Positions 1 to 10,504 of a DNA stretch of 64,000 bases are shown here, piece by piece (within the stretch, counting starts at the first letter, position 1; each line of letters opens with the position of its first letter). The notes beneath the pieces are model-generated. The model was not told the origin of the DNA, searched no databases, and saw only the letters and a list, made by a program, of their open reading frames with translations. The stretch covers positions 7,605,096 through 7,669,095 of the forward strand of contig NC_087080.1 in assembly GCF_026151205.1 (NCBI RefSeq), read 5' to 3'. Both the position numbers and the translations under genes were made by a program. The stretch is from Bolinopsis microptera (Eukaryota > Ctenophora > Tentaculata > Lobata > Bolinopsidae).

Positions 1-660
1 CTGATACTTTTTGAGTTATAGGCATTTTAAGCCTTAAATCTGCCATGTTTGGCCCTTTTTACGATGAATTTTACTAAGTCGTTTGAGGCCACATTTCATA
101 CCTTAAAACTCAAAATTGAGAGAAATCCTGTTCCAAAAAGTTGGATATGATCATCAGCTACACTCACAAGAATTTTTGAAGCGATATCTTATGACCTGGG
201 TGAATGGTAAAATATACAACTTTGATTTTTACAAAAATTTCAATTTTGCTTCTCTCGACCTTGTTTGGTCTGTAACTTCGTCATCTATATTTTAATTATA
301 AAATCCTTTGAAGGGCTTCTTGTACGGATTGTAAGTAATCTTCAGTAACAAAATCAGCCAAAAGACTTTTAAAATAACCGAAATATCGGTATTACAGTGA
401 CAGACTTCTCAAAATTTCCAAAAATTTCGAAAAAGAAAATATTTATTTTTTCGAAAGTGCGGGTCCTCAAAAATAATTTTTAATGTATCAAATCTTATTG
501 TTTTTATGTATACTTTCTTAATATGACGTTAACAGCAGGGCCAGGGCATAAAAGCTTTTGGTGTATGTCCCCTTAAGGGTACAATTCTGCAAATCCCCAA
601 TATATCTACAACTACAAAGCAACATGCGACAAATGTTGTAACTAACACACGCACACTCAC
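1..660. other. AT-rich non-coding flank/intron of the FPGS gene
   Basis: No coding exon is recognisable on either strand. Because the FPGS exon at 661-784 reads leftward and ends in a GT donor, this stretch should be the next FPGS intron; the remaining 3' exons lie beyond the left edge of the window. Confidence 0.5.
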
Positions 661-784
661 CGAGAATGGAGCAGTGGTCGTAACCCAGGTGAGTAATAGC
701 AGTGAGAGCAGGGTGGTCCACAACGTTAGTACAATCGTACCTCCCTCCTAGTCCCACCTCTATCACAGCAACGTCTACCCGCTC
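661..784 (-). CDS. FPGS: Folylpolyglutamate synthase, internal exon (partial gene)
   Basis: This exon encodes part of folylpolyglutamate synthase, the Mur-ligase-family enzyme that adds glutamates to folates in an ATP-dependent reaction in cytosol and mitochondria. The minus-strand frame reads ERVDVAVIEVGLGGRYDCTN and continues to HLGYDHCSILG. The VIEVGLGGRYDCTN stretch and the following LGxDH block are signature motifs of the family. The exon is bounded by an acceptor (ATCAG at 785-788, read on the minus strand) and a GTGAGT donor at 655-660. It starts in phase 0, matching the phase-0 end of the upstream exon at 1474-1699, and ends in phase 1. Open frame continues past the donor, but that sequence loses similarity and is intron. 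Later exons are off the left edge, so activity cannot be judged. Confidence 0.9.
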
Positions 785-789
785 CTGAT

Positions 790-1383
790 GAGACAGGGTT
801 TAGTGATGGGTGAGGCAGGGTTTAGTGATGGGTGAGACAGGGTTTAGTGATGGGTGAGACAGGGTTTAGTGATGGGTGAGACAGGCTTTAGTGATGGGTG
901 AGACAGCGTTTAGTGATGGGTGAGACAGGGTTTAGTGATGGGTGAGACAGGGTTTAGTGATGGGTGAGACAGGGTTTAGTGATGGGTGAGACAGGGTTTA
1001 GTGATGGGTGAGACAGGGTTTAGTGATGGGTGAGGCAGGGTTTAGTGATGGGTGAGACAGGGTTTAGTGATGGGTGAGACAGGGTTTAGTGATGGGTGAG
1101 ACAGGGTTTAGTGATGGGTGAGACAGGGTTTAGTGATGTGTGAGACACAGGGACAAAAGGATTTCGCGGCATGTACAAAATCGCGAAATTTCCCATTCTC
1201 CGCGACAAATTTTATGTTATAGTTTAATGTACAGCCTGTTAAATTTCGCGGTACCGCGATTTTTGGCCAAAATAATCGCGAAATCCTTTTGTCCCTGGTG
1301 AGACAGGGTTTAGTGATGTGTGAGACAGGGTTTAGTGATGGGTGAGACAGGGTTTAGTGATGGGTGAGACAGGGTTTAGTGCT
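790..1383. repeat. 22-bp minisatellite in an FPGS intron
   Basis: About 20 tandem copies of a 22-bp unit (GGGTTTAGTGATGGGTGAGA plus CA) fill almost the whole intron between two FPGS exons. Copies are nearly identical, with single-base variants such as GATGTGTGAG. The array is interrupted at 1148-1297 by a MITE. The homogeneity suggests recent expansion or ongoing homogenisation. Confidence 0.95.
1148..1297. mobile_element. 150-bp hAT-type MITE
   Basis: The element begins CAGGGACAAAAGGATTTCGC and ends with the reverse complement (GCGAAATCCTTTTGTCCCTG), giving terminal inverted repeats of at least 20 bp. It is flanked on both sides by GTGAGACA (1140-1147 and 1298-1305), an 8-bp target site duplication taken from the surrounding minisatellite unit. 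An 8-bp duplication and a CAGGG terminus are hallmarks of the hAT superfamily. It is far too short to encode a transposase, so it must be mobilised in trans. It also contains several internal CGCGAAAT/ATTTCGCG inverted motifs. Confidence 0.92.
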
Positions 1384-1473
1384 GTGATGGAAATGTAAAT
1401 GGTTCAAAATAAGACTATTTTAGGAAAAAGCAACAAGATTTTTAAATTCACCAGAACTGATCACGTGACCCAC

Positions 1474-1699
1474 CTTAATAAACACGTAGTAGGACATGAC
1501 AACAATGTACTTGAGGAATGACGGGAATCTAGCAGGACTGTTCTCTAGGTCCGCAATCTCACACCGCTCGAACATGTCCCAGATCTCGTTGAAGTAGTGG
1601 GAGAATAGATCTCGGGATATAACTCGGCCGTTAAGTCTGATACGTTCCCTGACCTGAGTAGGAGAGAGGTGATACTTGTAGTCCGAGACGAAAGGAAAA
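1474..1699 (-). CDS. FPGS: Folylpolyglutamate synthase, internal exon upstream of the 661-784 exon
   Basis: The frame contains SPTQVRERIRLNGRVISRDL, matching the conserved folate-binding segment of FPGS/FolC that usually reads SPHLxxVRERIRING, followed by FPSFLKYIVVMSYYVFIK, which corresponds to the helix just before the EKVDLAVVEVG block. The acceptor is AG at 1700-1701 (minus strand) and the donor is GTGGGT just after AAG, giving a 226-bp exon with phase 2 entry and phase 0 exit. This joins in frame to the exon at 661-784. The P-loop exon (GTNGKGS-type) was not found upstream (right) in the window, so it lies in unrecognised sequence or outside. The SPHL to SPTQ difference is worth noting but may be natural variation. 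Confidence 0.82.
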
Positions 1700-2082
1700 C
1701 TCATTAGCTTTTTGCTTTTTTGTGTAAAAAGCGATTTCTCGGTTATCACCTCTTTAGATGATGCTTAAAACATTTGACCACTATTGCATTTTTGTAATAA
1801 ATCCAATAGGGGCGTTTTCGGCCACACACTTTTTCAGGGTTTTGCAGTCCCTCGAATGTTTGTATTTCAGCCCAGGAACGTCGTAGAGACTATTCTGATA
1901 CACCAAAATGTGCCTAATAGCCATAATTATATACAAATTATGAAGAAATATATTACCTTATAATGCTTATTTTCGGAGATGTGGCTGAAAAACGGATTTT
2001 TGCCGAGCGAACAATGACAATATTCACAAATGGGCTATTGGACTGTTAACTAGAAAGATCCTAAAGACTCAGAGGCACATAT
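1700..2082. other. Intergenic/intronic sequence, nothing recognised
   Basis: AT-rich sequence upstream of the FPGS exon on the minus strand. It probably contains FPGS intron; no exon or repeat structure was recognised. Confidence 0.4.
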
Positions 2083-2262
2083 TAGGTGCGATGGGTGCGG
2101 GATCGCACAATTTACCGTTTTCCGCACATTTCCGCATAATTTATTGTTTTCCGCACATTTCCGAACATTTTGTAATTTTCTGCATATTTCCGCATAATCT
2201 AGCATTTTCCGCGTAATTTCGCATAATTTTGAAATTTTCGCGTTAAGATTTTCGAGTGTAAA
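2083..2262. repeat. CCGCACATTT/CCGCATAATT repeat, left member
   Basis: The motif CCGCACATTTCCGCATAATT recurs with variants. The block begins TATTAGGTGCG, the inverse of CGCACCTAATA that ends a related block at 4378-4388. The two may be the ends of one composite element or two separate copies of a short repeat family. The 72-codon minus-strand ORF over it is a by-product of the repeat. Confidence 0.55.
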
Positions 2263-2292
2263 AACCAAAATATTTTAAAAGTCGGGCTCTTT

Positions 2293-2716
2293 TAGGACCG
2301 TGACTCAGGCCCTTTCGGGACCCTGACCCAGGCCCTTTCGGGACCCTGACCCAGGCCCTTTCGGGACCCTGACCCAGGCCCTTTCGGGACCCTGACCCAG
2401 GCCCTTTCGGGACCGTGACCCAGGCCCTTTTGGAACTCATACCTAGGCCACGTGACCCAATTACCACGTGACCCAGGCCCTTTCGGGACCCTGACCCAGG
2501 CCCTTTTGGGACCCTGACCCAGGCCCTTTCGGGACCCTGACCCAGGCCCTTTCGGGACCCTGACCCAGGCCCTTTCGGGACCGTGACCCAGGCTCTTTTG
2601 GAACTCATGCCTAGGCCACGTGACCCGGTTACCACGTGACCCAGGCCTTTTCGGGACCGTGACCCAGGCCCTTTCGGGACCGTTACCCAGGCCCTTTCGG
2701 GACCGTGACCCAGGCC
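2293..2716. repeat. 23-bp GC-rich minisatellite
   Basis: Tandem copies of a unit reading GGGACCCTGACCCAGGCCCT plus TTC make up this block. Two copies of a longer spacer (GGAACTCATGCCTAGGCCAC and so on, with CACGTGACCC) occur near 2430 and 2600, so there is a higher-order repeat of about 165 bp. The 130-codon minus-strand ORF spanning it is an artefact of a repeat lacking stops. Confidence 0.9.
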
Positions 2717-2864
2717 GTTATGGAACCCTCGTCGTTACCGTACTTCGATTATAGTGTATCAGTTATCATTCGTAACTTCACCACATCATCTGCTTACTCT
2801 ATATCACATCACAACGTCATGGACCGTTTCCTAAAGAGACGAACAGCTACAGACAGTGACCGGC

Positions 2865-3978
2865 TGCACGACGGCCAGGCCCCCTCATTATTCGGGGTCC
2901 CACGGAGATCAGATCATGTCACCAATTAGTGACGTATGATTAGTGATGTGATCCATCAGTAGAATTTAATTGACCTAGAAATGGGCTAGATACAGAGTAG
3001 AGTTCACATGTCAACTCTGTTCACATAATATTATTAGTTAAATTGTGTTAATACTTTACCATACTACACGTAATAAAACAAATAAACCCTGTTTACAATG
3101 AGATAACATCACATGATCGAATCACGTGTTTTGATAACAAAGCTAGAGACTAAGGGGTATGGAGCACACTGCTTTTCATGTGTTTTATAGACTGACCATT
3201 AGTTCTTTTACACAGATTGTACTACTAGTCTTAACTATAATTCTAAAGATTATCTTTTGTGGGGACCGAGGGCTCGTCGTCCGAGTATAAAGCTGACACT
3301 CCTGATCACTACGTTCATAGAAATATTTCCTTTACCCTCATGAGATGTTGTCTGTATATATTGTCTTAACAATTGATCAATGTTCCCATTGTTCCAAATC
3401 TCATGATTCAATTTCACTTAACAAATTAACTCCTAACTAACCTTATGCCTAACTTACCTTATGCCTAACACGCATTACACATTATTTTATTTCCTCATCT
3501 TTGCCTTTGTTGATTGTTCATCTTCTCGCACAATTCCTTAAGTGGGCGAGTCATCGTCATGTGAATGTTTGCATAATGATCATTATGATCATTATGAGCC
3601 TAACATATTTTTTCCGGTTTACTTGCTACACGTTGCGATCAAAAGGGTGTGTCAACGATTTATTTTACTGAAGCCCGTACCTTTTAGTAGTACCTACCTC
3701 TCGATATACGATAATCGAAGCTTCCCCCTTGTAATGCGATCACTTATGTGATATACGAGTCATGCGGTCAGATCTTAAAGATCATGTTTACTTCTTAATG
3801 CAATGCCATGATGTACAGAGTTGACATGTGAACTCTACCCTGTATCTAGCCCATTTCTAGGTCAGTTAAATTCTACTGATGGATCACATCACTAATTATA
3901 CGTCACTAATTGGTGATATGATCTGATCTCCGTGGGACCCCTAATAATAAGGGGGCCTGGTCGTCGGCCTCTCCAGTG
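2865..3978. mobile_element. Non-autonomous foldback/TIR element, ~1.1 kb
   Basis: Two arms of roughly 155-165 bp, 2865-3019 and 3815-3978, are inverted copies. The left arm carries CCACGGAGATCAGATCATGT and GACCTAGAAATGGGCTAGAT; the right arm carries their near-perfect reverse complements. The ~795-bp core has no recognisable coding sequence. No convincing target duplication was found, so the superfamily is unassigned. Confidence 0.75.
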
Positions 3979-4184
3979 ACCCATCATCAAGCTCACCACA
4001 CAAGAAACAGAAGATACCTGCATAGGATCTGATCGACTCTATCAAGAGGCGTCTTCAAATAACTGTCTCCTGATCTCTACCAGATCAAGTCACTGTTTTC
4101 AGATAACTGAATCTCAATATTAGGTTCAATCATGGTCTTAGTAAAGAACTACACCTTCAGTAACACATAAACAGACCTATTTTT

Positions 4185-4390
4185 GATAAGAGCGGCGGTT
4201 ATACGTTTAGAATTTCCAAAGTCCTTGAGAAAATGCAAAAGAAAACCGCACAATTCCCGCACAAATTTCGAAAAAATCGCCGCACATTTGCCGCATAATT
4301 GGTAAAAATTTACCGCACCTTACCGCACATTTAACCTTTATAGTCGGGTGTGGTACCGCATAATTTCGATTTTTTTACCGCACCTAATAA
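4185..4390. repeat. CCGCACATTT repeat, right member
   Basis: This has the same word family as 2083-2262 (CCGCACATTT, CCGCATAATT, TTTACCGCACC) and ends CGCACCTAATA. Its termini are inverted relative to the left member. There is no coding potential. Confidence 0.5.
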
Positions 4391-4858
4391 AAGACTCATG
4401 AGCAACATAGCATTAGCATTTGTCACAAGATGCAAGATGACTCACTCTGTGTCCAGAAATGGCTTACCGACTGTCGGTAGTACAGACAGCTGCGCCCGTT
4501 TTCCACACCTTAACAAGCCATTAACAGGTTTCCAATCAGTGACGTGATCTGATTCGCCATGTCAGATTCTCAAAACGACAGTTGCGCCCATTATACCAAG
4601 TGCATGTTAAGTTCGACTCCCAAAGTCGCACTTAAATATCTAAGTGAGATGCTACGTCTAAGCTCTGGCATAAAGCCAATACCAGGGGTGTAGGAAGAGG
4701 GGGGGGGGCAGGAGGGGGGGGCGACCGCCCCCCCCCACAAAATCTGGAAAAGGGGCGAAAAGGGGCCAACTTTTTCAAGTAAATTAGCAGGATACAATCC
4801 AGCTGTGAGCTGGCATGAACCAGAAATCTGATAATTTATATTGATTACATATTCCGAT
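4391..4858. other. Unassigned spacer with a G-run/C-run region
   Basis: No gene was recognised. The stretch at 4700-4737 is G-rich and then C-rich (G9, G8, C9), capable of a hairpin or G-quadruplex, and is a place where assemblies are often wrong. Confidence 0.4.
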
Positions 4859-5100
4859 ATTACATGTCAGGATTAATCAGAAGTTCAGGAACCTAGCGAT
4901 TATAAAATTCAGATAACATTACTGATTACTCTTTTTGCCGTGGGAGTAAATTAGTAGGACACAGTGGCCCTCGGGTCTTTAAAACAAAACATATTACATG
5001 TCTGGATTCATCATAAGTTCAGAAGCCTAGCGAGTATAAAATTCAGATAACATTACTGATTACTCTTTTTGCCGTGGGAGTAAATTAGTAGGACACAGTT
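4859..5100. repeat. Tandem duplication, unit ~128 bp, two copies
   Basis: The block from 4859 (ACATGTCAGGATTAATCAGA) is repeated from about 4990 (ACATGTCTGGATTCATCATA). Both copies contain the identical string TTTTTGCCGTGGGAGTAAAT. The copies are about 90 percent alike. Confidence 0.9.
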
Positions 5101-6117
5101 TGCCCCTTGTAGTCCAAATTACATTACCTCATTGCTAGAATTCGTTCCTTAAAACAAATTTTTCAAGAATTGTTCCAGTACAGTTTCTCCCTCATTGCAT
5201 GTTGTACCCTCTTTGAGAGTGAGACCTATATTAACTGTGAGATTATTTTTCAAAATTTGCAGGACTTTTCCTTTGACCCTTAATTAGATTGGCACAACAA
5301 AATCTTTCTGGATTTATCATTTCACATTGCTAGATTTCAATTCTGGAAGCAAATTTCCTGAAATTCTTTTCCATAGAATGCAATATGCATCCCTTTTTCG
5401 AACTACACTTATTTCGCAAGAGCTGCTTGCAGGCCCTAATAATTTAATTAATATGCATTTAAAATCGTATTATTTTAATCGTTCATGAAACTGTGTTTGA
5501 AAATGATCTCTATTGCCAAATTGCTCAGCTATGCCTTTTACACGTTTTGCTGTTTTTGAAATTCAGGCTGTGGCCAAAGCGCGTGCTAAATTTGAAAAAC
5601 TCTGCCCTGAAGAGTGCATATTTTCACTATTTCATCGCATATTATCCTCGATAACTTAATTTTGGCTAGGGTTAAAATAACGAACGATCCTGTCCTATCT
5701 GTACCATTCTTCGTAGCTTTGCGTCTATCGTTAAAGTAAGGCGATTATTTGCAAAATGTGCGGGAAGTGTGGGTAGTGGGATTGTAGGTTTACAACCTAC
5801 CAGGACGCGCGCCGAGTTGGACTCGTCGACGGTCCTGTAAGGTTGTAAACAGATATTTTACGAGTATCACCCGTTAAGTCGTGGGACTGCTAATAGGCGG
5901 GTTTATCTAGTAATATTGATTTAGCCTTTTCTTAACTTATTGTAAGGTATACTTTGAATTGTGGTGAAATTGTATTCAAAATTGTAATAATTTCAATTTC
6001 TTTCAATTTTCTTTGGCAAGAGATCTGTTTCGTTAACATTATGTCTTTAATTTGTTTAAACAGCTTGTCTTTGAAGACATGTCTTTGCTGACGACTGACG
6101 TGGTTTGGCTGACTCAG
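5101..6117. other. Intergenic/upstream intron with one GC-rich hairpin
   Basis: No exon was recognised before 6118. At 5788-5850 a hairpin is possible: GGTTTACAACCT pairs with AGGTTGTAAAC across a GC-rich loop that includes GACGCGCGCCGAG. Earlier exons of the 6118-6599 gene may be hidden here. Confidence 0.4.
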
Positions 6118-6208
6118 GCCGCAACAACGAACCTTATAATTATGAAACTACTATGACGAGATCTGATGATGCCGACCTGGGAAAAATGATGTATAAATCA
6201 GATATATG
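6118..6208 (+). CDS. Penultimate exon of a DUF4430-domain gene
   Basis: A fully open 91-bp segment lies between an acceptor (GACTCAG) and a donor (GTAAGA). It reads RNNEPYNYETTMTRSDDADL followed by GKMMYKSDI. It exits in phase 2 (TG|) and the next exon begins with G, so the junction restores a Trp codon and the frame continues into the recognised domain. The phase agreement is the main support; upstream exons were not found. Confidence 0.6.
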
Positions 6209-6394
6209 GTAAGATTTTAAATCATGATTTTTGTACTTTAGCGATTAAAATTTAAACGAATAAAACAATTCGACAAAACTTTAAAACCTATTCCTAAGGT
6301 CCTAGCGTTAGAAAAATAATCATGAAAATAATCATGAACTAGCCAATTGCAAACATTATATTATTTTCAAATGCTGAAGCTACTTCAAAATCAG

Positions 6395-6599
6395 GTACGA
6401 CTATTCTGGATCGGAATTATTCGAAATTGAGCTTAACGGAAACCGAATAGAGGCAGACTCTGAGCAGAATGAGTACTGGGAGATACTTCTACTAACCGGA
6501 GATGGAAAGATGGAGCCATTGGAACTCGGGCTAGATTACGTGCCGGTTAACGGTGATAAAGTGCTCATTAGATTGGAAAATGGGGAAGGTGATGAGTGA
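6395..6599 (+). CDS. Terminal exon, DUF4430 (transcobalamin/intrinsic-factor C-terminal-like) domain
   Basis: The exon begins after an AATCAG acceptor and ends with GAT GAG TGA. It encodes FEIELNGNRIEADSEQNEYW then EILLLTGDGKMEPLELGLDY and VPVNGDKVLIRLENGEGDE. The layout (xxINGxx, YW, Gxx, GDKVxxxxE) is that of the DUF4430 fold found at the C-terminus of cobalamin-binding transcobalamins and in many stand-alone invertebrate secreted proteins. The family name is inferred from this pattern without a search. Typical members are secreted; the signal peptide would be in an upstream exon that was not seen. Confidence 0.65.
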
Positions 6600-7397
6600 T
6601 GACGTTATTGGTGGTGAGGTTTAGATTGGTGGTGGCGTTTATGAAAATGGCGCTGTGGTCGCTGATCCAGGGGTTTGGTTCCTTAAATTTTCTGTGATGG
6701 GTTCCTTAACACGCTGGATAAACTAAAAATGATGCTCGCGAAATCTCTGGTGTGTCTGGACGAGATAGTGTTTAAAAAACAGAAAAACATTTATAATTTA
6801 AATTAGGAGGAACCTATTTTGAAACAAAAACGATATGGACGATGGACATTTATTTCTCTGCATGCAAAAAAAAACTTTTAAAAAGATTTTCTGTGATGGG
6901 TTTTTTCTGTGATGACATTTATTTCTCTGCGTGCAAAAAAAACGATATTTTTTCTATTGAAGTTGAAAATACAAAATTTAAAGTGCACAAAGTTTGTATC
7001 TTTTGTAATATGTATTTTTATGAAAAGTCGCTTTAAAACTGGCCCAAAATTACGGTAATGTTTATTCTGCCCTCTGTAAAACGAACCTAGCTGCTAACTA
7101 TACCGCTAACCTGTAGAGGTTCCCACACATATCTTCAGTCTGCTGGGTCTACTGAACATACAAATCGACTGAACGTCACTGATCTGGAAATCGTTTTTGC
7201 ACTGAAACCAGCCCTGTCCTTGTCCTGGTATCCTGATCCACTCATATAGCTGGATCATCTTGTGTTTAACGACGGACATGTAGAGTTTAATACTACTAGC
7301 AATAGTCAGGTAGCAACACACTAACGAACAGCCCTTCGTTGCCTGGATTAAGATGTTCTAAAACTCACAGTGAAAGTAAACAACCTTATTCTTGCAG
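6600..7397. other. Intergenic region with a small internal duplication
   Basis: No gene was recognised. The word GACATTTATTTCTCTGC occurs twice (about 6844 and 6915), each followed by an A-run, and accounts for the short ORF there. The minus-strand ORF at 7106-7321 is open for 71 codons but has no recognisable motif. Confidence 0.4.
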
Positions 7398-7669
7398 AGA
7401 AAAGCAATGAAGCATTAAATTTAAAAGAAGTGTCTAAAACATGTTGCAATACATATTACATAATACCTTCTCTCGTCCTGGCCTTCACATTTTCTTATTG
7501 ATATTTCAACGTCTACAAATTTGATAAACAGTTCTACTATTACTCAGCCATGAAGACCCTGCTCCAAGCAGCTAATTCTGCAGCTAATCCAATACTTTAT
7601 TTTTGGAGAATCGTTCCTCTGAGGGAATTTACTGTGTCAGAATTTCCACCTGTACGTCTATGTGTGTAG
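7398..7669 (+). pseudogene. Rhodopsin-like GPCR, TM6-TM7 exon with in-frame TGA
   Basis: After an acceptor (TTCTTGCAG) the frame reads a basic intracellular-loop-like segment ending LKEVSKTCC, then a TM6-like hydrophobic run YYIIPSLVLAFTFSY, a TGA at 7499-7501, an extracellular loop YFNVYKFDKQFYYYSAMK, and TM7 with LLQAANSAANPILYFWRIVP. NSAANPILYFWR is the NPxxY signature of class A GPCRs. The frame then continues to a TAG at 7667-7669. The TGA lies exactly where TM6 would continue and could derive from TGG (Trp). The rest is intact, so decay is recent or the base is a sequencing/assembly error. Upstream exons (TM1-TM5) were not found in the window. The ligand cannot be inferred. Confidence 0.7.
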
Positions 7670-7809
7670 ACGTCGATATAACCACTTCACTAATCCTCCC
7701 CTACCTCTTTCTTGGAAACGGATTACAGGACATACCCCTCCCTTCCAGAGCCAGGCAAAAGAACTTGGTTTTAGTCATGCAGTAATCTTGAGATTGATAG
7801 GAAAGGATC

Positions 7810-8157
7810 TTGAAGTCGATACATTTGCCAAATTTATTCGTTGGATTTCATAAGTACTCCTACTGGGTTATCTCTCAAAGAATCGAGTTTGTTTCAAATA
7901 TAATGAGCGATCACCGAACATTCTGGAAACAAGGCCCCAAAGGTAACCCCGTTGCTTTTTATAACGGTGTTAGAATATTTGGAGATCAGGGAATACTGTT
8001 GGAGCCTGGAACAGAGGTACCACAAAAGAAAGATGATAGACCCAGCTTTTCTGAAGAAGAATTTGAAGTCCCTGATGGGAAAGATGAACGAGATTACCAA
8101 AAAACTCTCCGAAACTCTCCGAATATCTACGTGATACCCATGACCAGAAGATTGTGA
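7810..8157 (+). CDS. Unrecognised ORF, possible exon
   Basis: This is an open frame of 115 codons, moderately long for this AT-rich sequence, lying just before the 8.3-kb transposon. A second plus frame over 7952-8134 is also open and has a coiled-coil-like composition (KKNLKSLMGKMNEITKKLSE). The two compete and I cannot tell which, if either, is translated. No family was recognised. Confidence 0.25.
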   Translation: MKSIHLPNLFVGFHKYSYWVISQRIEFVSNIMSDHRTFWKQGPKGNPVAFYNGVRIFGDQGILLEPGTEVPQKKDDRPSFSEEEFEVPDGKDERDYQKTLRNSPNIYVIPMTRRL

Positions 8158-9157
8158 ACATTTATGACGTTTTTATGAAAGTTGCTCTGGAAGTCAAAAC
8201 AATTACGGCCATAGTAAATATAACATTTTGAATGTCAACTATAAATTACGAAACAACCAGCTGCAGCCATTTACTCCGCGTGTAAGGTTCATCACGCGTA
8301 TTAGTACAGTCAAATCCGTCTTTTTGTCGGACAAAATTCGCAACAAAGCGATTTTAACGGGATATGGTCGGGACAGGTCCCAGGAATCATTCCAGAGAGT
8401 TCCCAAAATCCTCGACTTCAGGAAAATCCACAGTTACCACTTTTTTACCACCTTTTTACCACTTTGGTTTTCCGCAAATAAGTCACGTTCTGAATATCCT
8501 AGAAGATTCTAGTTTAAAGCATTGTGTTTAGAAAACAAAAAAGAACAACCTTTTCTTAAACAACTTTTTCAAAAACAAATTATTTAATTAATTAATTAAA
8601 TAATTAATAAATTTTCAAATATTTCAAAAATACATTTTCATAAAAAATGTTCACAATTACATTCCACGTATATTGAACTAATTTTTATGAAAATTTTGAA
8701 AATTTTCACATACAATATTTTGGACTTGTAAAATTTTCGAAATTTGTAAAGAAAAACCACTATTTACCACTTTTTACCACATCGAATCTCCGCTAATGAA
8801 AAGACTTCTGAATGGCGTAGAAGGTTCTAGATTGAACCAATGTGTTCAAAATATGAAAGAGGACAACTTTTTATCTAACAAACTTTGGATTAGATAATTA
8901 ATTAATTAGCTTATTCGATTATTAAACAAATATTTAAAAAATATAAAAATTACTTTTGATCAAAATATTTTAAAATTACATATCACGAATAATTAACAAA
9001 TTTTCATTATATTAATTGGGAAATCGAAGTAGTACTTTATATAACCATATATACTAGATAATAGTCTAACTTATGAGTCCTCAGCTGGCACATTGGTGCA
9101 ATTGTCCTGACATTTCAGGCAGGTTGATCCACATTGTATTCCTGCTTTTCTGCATGA

Positions 9158-9597
9158 ACCAACTCCGTGGATCCGACTGGTGGTGTCTGATCCAGTGAAG
9201 CGTGGCACAGCAGTATCGTGTTCACGTGCCTCCTACCAATCGCACTTCGAATTTTATCAATGTCATAGATGTAGCTTTTGGTGGTGAGAAACAGTTGCTG
9301 GTCAAATGCAAAGTTACAAGCAAATCAGTTAAGTATCATCACCAATTACAGAAACATCAACTTGATTAGAGCACTCAAATCAAAACATCTGCAAAACGAT
9401 GTGCGAAACGGATTGAAAATGACGAAGTTATCAAGCAATTTGTTTATCTCGTTAGCGAAATTGATTGGGTTATCAATGATTACCTAATCGCTTATCACGT
9501 GACAGGGTGCTAGGATACCATAATTGGGCTTTCTGTACGACTTCTGTGCCACGCTTTCACTGGATCAGACACCACCAGTCGGATCCACGGAGTTGGT
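9158..9597. repeat. Inner inverted repeat inside the Tc1-type element
   Basis: The segment 9158-9210 (CCAACTCCGTGGATCCGACT then GGTGGTGTCTGATCCAGTGA) is repeated as its reverse complement at 9544-9597, about 52 bp with almost no mismatch, enclosing ~330 bp. It is likely a small foldback element nested in the larger transposon. Confidence 0.85.
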
Positions 9598-10072
9598 AAG
9601 GATCGGCTATTCAGAACGATTCCGATAGTGGGAATCTAGTGCACTAAGCTACGGAGAAAGTCACGTGAAATTTTTGGGCGAGCGAATTAGTAAGAGCCTA
9701 ACGTATGTGTACTATACTACCTCCCCCCGCCCCCGCACAATAACTTACCTTAATTCCCAAAAATTTGGGCGACAAAAAATTTGAGCGGGCCTCTCGACCA
9801 AATTTTTTGCAGACCAAATTAATTGCATAAATCTTTTCCGTCTGCTAAATTTTTTGCTAACCAAACTTTTGGCATTTGGCATGTGGCCCTGAAATCTATA
9901 GAAAGATGGCTTTTTCTTCATATCCAAGTGAAATAATATTTGAAATTTTAGTTTTTTAATCTGTCATAGCTTGACCAAGTAAAAAGGCTTATATTTTAAA
10001 TGCATAGAAATAACTGGAATAGCTAACAGCTACTAATAAAACAAACGGCTAGAGGTACGGATAGCTAGAGAT

Positions 10073-10291
10073 TTAAACAAGATCTGCAAATGGATTATCA
10101 TCCACCGTAAAGTCTGATCTACAAGCATCAGTTATACCCGACTTCTCAAAGCCTTTCCTTATGTCATCTGGTCTCCCTTTTAAATATACAAAAAGTTCGT
10201 TGATCCAACGAGCGTGTAGTTCACGGATCACTGTCAAGCGGGTATCAATTTTCACATTGTCTGATGAAACTCCTCCATTGAGCTGACACAC
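10073..10291 (-). pseudogene. Pogo/Tigger-like DDE transposase, C-terminal fragment
   Basis: The minus-strand frame reads DTRLTVIRELHARWINELFV then YLKGRPDDIRKGFEKSGITDA and ends DDNPFADLV. The pattern (H-A-x-W-I, a helix, then I-R-x-GF-x-x-x-GI) is the usual C-terminus of pogo/Tigger-type DDE transposases, which also end in short acidic DDPF-type tails. Its position inside a TA-flanked, CAGTC-ended element agrees with this. The DDE catalytic core was not found, so this is a remnant. Confidence 0.6.
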
Positions 10292-10504
10292 TATGTTTTC
10301 ATAATGTGAAACAACTCAGACTACCACCTACATGCTTAAAATTGAAAGCAAAATGACTGGAATAATAAGGAATAATAATGAACTAAGGCAAATATCTAAC
10401 TGAAATTTTAGTAGAAAATCGTTCATTTTTCGAAGAATTTGTGCCCAAATTTTCGGTAGCCCAAATGAGTTCAAATTTTCTGCCCAAATTTTTCGGGCTC
10501 AAAT

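Noticed and set aside
790-1383. CRISPR-like array
   Set aside because: Units are directly adjacent with no unique spacers, in a eukaryotic intron; it is a minisatellite. The same holds for 37130-39320 and 13915-14215.
2243-2635. 130-codon minus-strand ORF with GLGQGPERAWVRVPKGPGS repeats
   Set aside because: Translation of a 23-bp minisatellite; no conserved domain.
8228-8512. 94-codon plus-strand ORF and its inverted twin at 12248-12436
   Set aside because: Both lie in the terminal inverted repeats of the Tc1-type element, and the first crosses the element border.
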